Origin: CAWBFD01 sp963788115
GTDB taxonomy: Bacteria; Actinomycetota; Thermoleophilia; Solirubrobacterales; 70-9
Assembly (NCBI GenBank): GCA_963788115.1
Contig: CAWBFD010000002.1
Location: 744,001 to 808,000, forward strand
DNA: 64,000 bases
Direction of reading: 5' to 3'
Shown here: positions 60,585 through 64,000 of the stretch, one piece after another
Position numbering within the stretch: the first letter of the stretch is position 1
Layout: each line of letters begins with the position of its first letter
Program-made: the position numbers and the translations under genes
The notes under the pieces: model-generated
What the model was told of the DNA's origin: nothing
Database searches by the model: none
The model's input: the letters and a program-made list of their open reading frames with translations, nothing else

Positions 60585-63500
60585 TCAGGGCGCGGCAGTG
60601 CCCGGATCCGGGAACGGCGCCGCCTCGACTCCGATCTCCGCCATCCGGGCCGTGTAGGCGCGATAGGCGCGACGGGCCTCGCCGTGACGACGGGCGATCG
60701 CCAGCGCCGAAACCAGCGCCAGGTGGGCCGCTTCATCGAACGGATCCTTCTCCAGGATTCGCAGCAGATAGCGGATCGCGGGGTCCGGGTTCCCCGCGGC
60801 GAGTGCGTCCTCGGCCAGGGCGCGAGCGACCTCCAGGTATGCGGCGCGCGCTTCCTCCCGCAATGGCACCGTCCAGTCCTCGTAGAGGTCCTCCTCGAGA
60901 AACTCCCCGGTATAGGCCACCTCCACGGCCTCGAGCAGGTCGGTCGCCTCGGGCTCGCCATGGCGGCGGAGAGCGAGCGCCGAGTCGGCATCCTCGAGGA
61001 ACGCCTCGACGTCGACGGCGACGTGATCCAGGTTGAGAGCGACCATGCCATCCGTTGCCCGGACGAAGTGGTCCGCGTCGAAGCGTCTCTCGGGATCGAG
61101 CCCGGTCCGGATCGTGCTCAGGGCGACCGACAGCCGGTTGCCGAGTTTGGCCGGATCTCCCTCGGGCCACATTCCCTCCATCAGGTTCTCGCGCGCAACC
61201 GCGCGGCCCCGCCGCGCGACCAGCCGCTTCAGCAACTCGCGCGCCTTGCGTGACTGCCACTCCTCGGCCGCCACCGGAACCCCCGCACGCACCACGCGGA
61301 ATGAGCCCAGGGCCTCGAGCCGTACGGGCGCGGGAAGCCGCGGCTCGAATGACGCCAGCACCTCACGCGCCCGCGCGATGTCCGCCCGCGCCCCCAGCTC
61401 CTGCAGGCGGCGGTGCGCGCGCATCGCGAGAGCCCGGCCCTGCGGCGGGCCGCTCAGCGAGGCCAGCGTGAGCTCCACCTGCGCCTGTCCCAGCGGGCTT
61501 CCCACCTCGCGCCACAGCTCGAGCGCCTCCGCGGCCAGGGCTCGGGCAGCGGCCGGAGGGTCCGGCTTGGCACGCGCGCCCAGGTGGAGCGCCTCGGCCA
61601 GCCCGGCCCGATCGCGGCGCGCGCGCGCCACCTCCGCCGCTTCGCTCGCCAGCTCGGCGGCGCGCACGTGATCCCCCCGGGCGAGCGCGACCTCGGCGGC
61701 CGCGAGCAGCGCCAGTACCCACGACATCCCGGGCCCGTAGGAAAGCGCGCGCTCCGCCAGCTCGGCCGCCTCCGCGGCGTCCTCGAACGCCAGCAGCCGG
61801 GCGAAGCCGGCGAGCGCGGGAACCAGCCCCTGAAGATCCTGTGCCGCCTCGGCGTGAATGATCGCCTCCTCGTAGGCCGCTCGCGCGAGCGCGGCGTTGC
61901 CGCGCTCGCGCTGAACGTCCCCGAGCAGGCCATACCCATAGGCGTCCGCGGCGCCCAACCGGCCATATAGGCCCCTGGCCGCCCGCAGATCGGCGACGGC
62001 CTCCTCGAACCGGCCGAGCCGGCGATTGACCTCGGCCCGGTTGTGCAGGGCGAGGGCCCGGAACAGGGCGAAGCCGGCGATGTTCGCAAGCTCGAGGGCG
62101 ACCTCCAACTCGGACAGGGCGTCGTCGTAGGACCCCTCCTCGAGGTAGTGCGAGCCGAGGTTGGTGCGAACGCGAACGATCTGGAGGGTGTCACGCGCGC
62201 GCTCGGCGTACTCGAGCGCGCTTACGTAGTGGCGCTCGTTTGCGACCCGGTCCCCCTCGAGCGCGGCGACCAGGGCGAGCGCGGTGTGCGCGGCTGCGAG
62301 CGCCTGAGCGTCGTCGACGCTCGAGGCGATCTCGAACGCCCGGGCCGCTTTCGCCCGGCAGCCGTCGAGGTCCTGACGCAGCCAGTCGATGGTGGCGTGC
62401 CAGGCCAGGGTCAGCGCCTCGTCCGGGGCCGCGCCGAGGTCCGTGCGAGCACGGCCGAAGGCTTCCGTGGCCTCATCGAGATCCCCTCGCAGGTAGTGGA
62501 TGAGACCCATGCGCCAGGCGACCTGAGCGTCCAGCTCCGCCTCGCCCGCGGTCGCATCGCGAAAGCAGGCGAGCGCGGCCTCCCATTGACCGTTCATCTG
62601 ATACGCCTCGCCCGCCAGCGTGTCGATGCTTCGATCTCCGCCAGGCAGCGGCAACAGCTCAAGCGCACGGATCACCGGGGCCACCGCACCCGCCCGCAGG
62701 ATCGCCGACCCCCGCTCGCGCAGGAGTCGGGCGAGCCCCTCGGTGTCCCCGGCCTCCTCGAGGCAGCGCACGGCCTCGTCTGGACGTCCGTGCGTCGCCA
62801 GCCAGTCGGCGGCCGCCGCGAGCACCCGCGAGCGCTGGTCGGGCGCGAGCGGCTGTCGCTCGACCACGAAGTCGCGAATCAGCGGGTGCAGCGAGAGCCA
62901 CCCGGGCTCGGCACCGCTGGGCTGGACGAAGAGGCCACGGCGCTCCAGCTCGGCGAGCGTCGTGGCGGCGCCCGCGATCCCCAGGGCCTCACACAGCTCC
63001 GGGCTGAAACGCGGGAGCGGCGCCACTCGCTCGAGGAGCTCGCGGACGCCCGGCCCCTCCTGCTCGAGGACCTCCCGGGCCAGGTGGGCGAACGGCGCTT
63101 CCGCCGATCCGCGAAGGCGGGCCAGGTCGCGATCGCGCTCCTTGGCCGGCAGCCGGCGCAACGCCTCGAGCATGAGCCTCACGGCCGCCGGCCAGCCGCC
63201 GGTCGTCTCGCGGATGACCCCGGCCATCCCCGGATCGAGCTCGCCGAGCACCGCCGACGCGAAGCTGGCCACCTCGCCGTCGGAGAAGGCGAGCTCGCCG
63301 GCGGTGATCTCCATCGTCTCGCCCCGGGCGCGCATGCGGCCGAGAGCGAGCGGGAGCTCGACGCGGGAGAGAAGCACCAGGTGGAGACGGGGCGGGGCCT
63401 GCCGGCAGAGCTCCTCGATCAGCCGCAGCGCCGGCGCACGTGCGATCACCAGATGCGCGTCATCGACGATCAGCGCGAGGTCGTGGTCGAGTCTCGGCAG

Positions 63501-63854
63501 GAGCGCGGCACATAGCGACGAGGCGAGCGCCTCTGCGCGTTCGAGCCCGGTTCCCGGCGCATCGGGCCCTAGCGGCCCGGTGGCGGCGGTGGTGACGTCG
63601 TCGGGCAGGTCGGGCAGGCCGGCTCGCAGTGCTTCGACCAGGCCCGTCGCAAGCCCCTCCTCGGACTCCCCTTCCTGAACCGCATGGGAGACGGAGGCGC
63701 GGCCCCCCAGGCTCCAGGCCCTCAGGAGCGTCGACTTTCCGAACCCGGCTCCGGCGGTGACCAGCGTGACCCGCACGCTCAACGCTCGATCGAGCCGCCG
63801 CTCCAAGTCGGGGCGGGCGACGGTGTCCGGCGAGCTATAACCCGGCGTCATCAC
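60585..63854 (-). CDS. MalT-like STAND ATPase with TPRs and C-terminal SARP (BTAD) domain
   Basis: 1089 aa. P-loop VTAGAGFGKSTLLRAWSLGG and Walker B LALIVDDAHLV, helical arm HPLIRDFVVERQPLA, a TPR superhelix (about 370-800), then a SARP unit: winged helix with RLEALGSFRVVRAGVPVAAE, RKARELLKRLVARRGRAV and BTAD AYTGEFLEEDLYEDWTV...RHGEARRAYRAYTARMAEIG. The order (STAND first, DNA-binding last) is the reverse of the regulator at 1-2994. Ligand sensed is unknown. Confidence 0.9.
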   Translation of the reverse strand: MMTPGYSSPDTVARPDLERRLDRALSVRVTLVTAGAGFGKSTLLRAWSLGGRASVSHAVQEGESEEGLATGLVEALRAGLPDLPDDVTTAATGPLGPDAPGTGLERAEALASSLCAALLPRLDHDLALIVDDAHLVIARAPALRLIEELCRQAPPRLHLVLLSRVELPLALGRMRARGETMEITAGELAFSDGEVASFASAVLGELDPGMAGVIRETTGGWPAAVRLMLEALRRLPAKERDRDLARLRGSAEAPFAHLAREVLEQEGPGVRELLERVAPLPRFSPELCEALGIAGAATTLAELERRGLFVQPSGAEPGWLSLHPLIRDFVVERQPLAPDQRSRVLAAAADWLATHGRPDEAVRCLEEAGDTEGLARLLRERGSAILRAGAVAPVIRALELLPLPGGDRSIDTLAGEAYQMNGQWEAALACFRDATAGEAELDAQVAWRMGLIHYLRGDLDEATEAFGRARTDLGAAPDEALTLAWHATIDWLRQDLDGCRAKAARAFEIASSVDDAQALAAAHTALALVAALEGDRVANERHYVSALEYAERARDTLQIVRVRTNLGSHYLEEGSYDDALSELEVALELANIAGFALFRALALHNRAEVNRRLGRFEEAVADLRAARGLYGRLGAADAYGYGLLGDVQRERGNAALARAAYEEAIIHAEAAQDLQGLVPALAGFARLLAFEDAAEAAELAERALSYGPGMSWVLALLAAAEVALARGDHVRAAELASEAAEVARARRDRAGLAEALHLGARAKPDPPAAARALAAEALELWREVGSPLGQAQVELTLASLSGPPQGRALAMRAHRRLQELGARADIARAREVLASFEPRLPAPVRLEALGSFRVVRAGVPVAAEEWQSRKARELLKRLVARRGRAVARENLMEGMWPEGDPAKLGNRLSVALSTIRTGLDPERRFDADHFVRATDGMVALNLDHVAVDVEAFLEDADSALALRRHGEPEATDLLEAVEVAYTGEFLEEDLYEDWTVPLREEARAAYLEVARALAEDALAAGNPDPAIRYLLRILEKDPFDEAAHLALVSALAIARRHGEARRAYRAYTARMAEIGVEAAPFPDPGTAAP

Positions 63855-63913
63855 GCACTCCCGCCGACCTCATCCTGATGCTCGACGGCGCGGAATCTAC
63901 CGGCGTTCGCCGG

Positions 63914-64000
63914 TCAATGATCCAGATGGCGCACGGGTCGGTCGAGTCGGCGGCGAACCTCGGTCAGCTCGTCGCCCCACTCGCCGGGATTGGTCACGAA
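63914..64000 (-). CDS. C-terminal tail of a gene off the right edge
   Basis: An open frame FVTNPGEWGDELTEVRRR...DH ends at a TGA at 63916-63914, 60 bp before the SARP-STAND start on the same strand. Only 28 residues are visible; protein-like composition, no family assignable. Confidence 0.45.
   Translation of the reverse strand, partial: FVTNPGEWGDELTEVRRRLDRPVRHLDH

Overview
The window is a very GC-rich actinobacterial chromosome segment, most likely from class Thermoleophilia (Solirubrobacterales/Gaiellales-like). Pointers are several SnoaL-like proteins that begin MSQENVE, a DUF7144-type membrane protein, a dnaK-grpE-dnaJ-hspR operon, inositol-phosphate and phosphatidylinositol synthesis genes, and many GTG or leaderless starts. 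This taxonomic call is inference from family knowledge; no rRNA is present.

Layout. 1-3532: a large SARP-type regulator with two P-loop domains (running off the left edge and carrying an apparent one-base frameshift), preceded by three very small, translationally coupled genes. 3869-14213: an approximately 10.3 kb accessory island whose ends are a perfect 48 bp direct repeat of the 3' half of a tRNA-Asp gene, intact at 14168-14242. Each end also carries a 24 bp arm-like repeat just inside. The island holds glyoxalase-fold proteins, SnoaL-like proteins, short secreted proteins and lipoproteins, an HNH nuclease, a duplicated and partly inverted small-gene module, and three copies of a dispersed repeat. 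I see no integrase in it.

14305-24831: membrane glycosyltransferase-like protein, Mth938-like protein, GGDEF-EAL protein, cyclopropane-fatty-acid synthase, class III alcohol dehydrogenase with a metallo-beta-lactamase partner, a secreted beta-propeller and a TetR regulator. 24828-31139: a tightly coupled histidine-degradation operon hutH-hutU-[peptide-deformylase family]-hutF-hutI. No ordinary hutG is present; the deformylase-family gene may fill that step. 31264-41590: tRNA-Val, tRNA-Glu, a catalase-like protein, a short-chain dehydrogenase-like protein, lgt, argF, nucleases, a metallopeptidase, an RNA methyltransferase and a luciferase-like oxidoreductase (the last two frameshifted), and a divergent UDG-like protein. 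41686-46391: phosphatidylinositol-type lipid cluster (glycosyltransferase-PHP fusion, Ino1, CDP-alcohol phosphatidyltransferase, PAP2). 46631-51290: sugar kinase, endonuclease III, secreted phosphodiesterase-fold protein, GDPD, methyltransferase. 51511-60141: membrane cytochrome c, the heat-shock operon dnaK-grpE-dnaJ-hspR, a beta-lactamase-fold protein and clpB. 60147-64000: two tiny genes, a second large SARP-containing regulator (STAND/TPR/BTAD) and the tail of another gene.

Two genome-scale features stand out. First, five intergenic palindromic elements (19699, 36349, 40821, 45566, 51401) share an outward-facing box GGAATCAnTCATCTAG next to a TAnnnT -10-like sequence, just upstream of start codons. 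Second, at least four genes are broken by single-base indels (near 504, 10721, 39294 and 40482), which may reflect assembly errors rather than biology.
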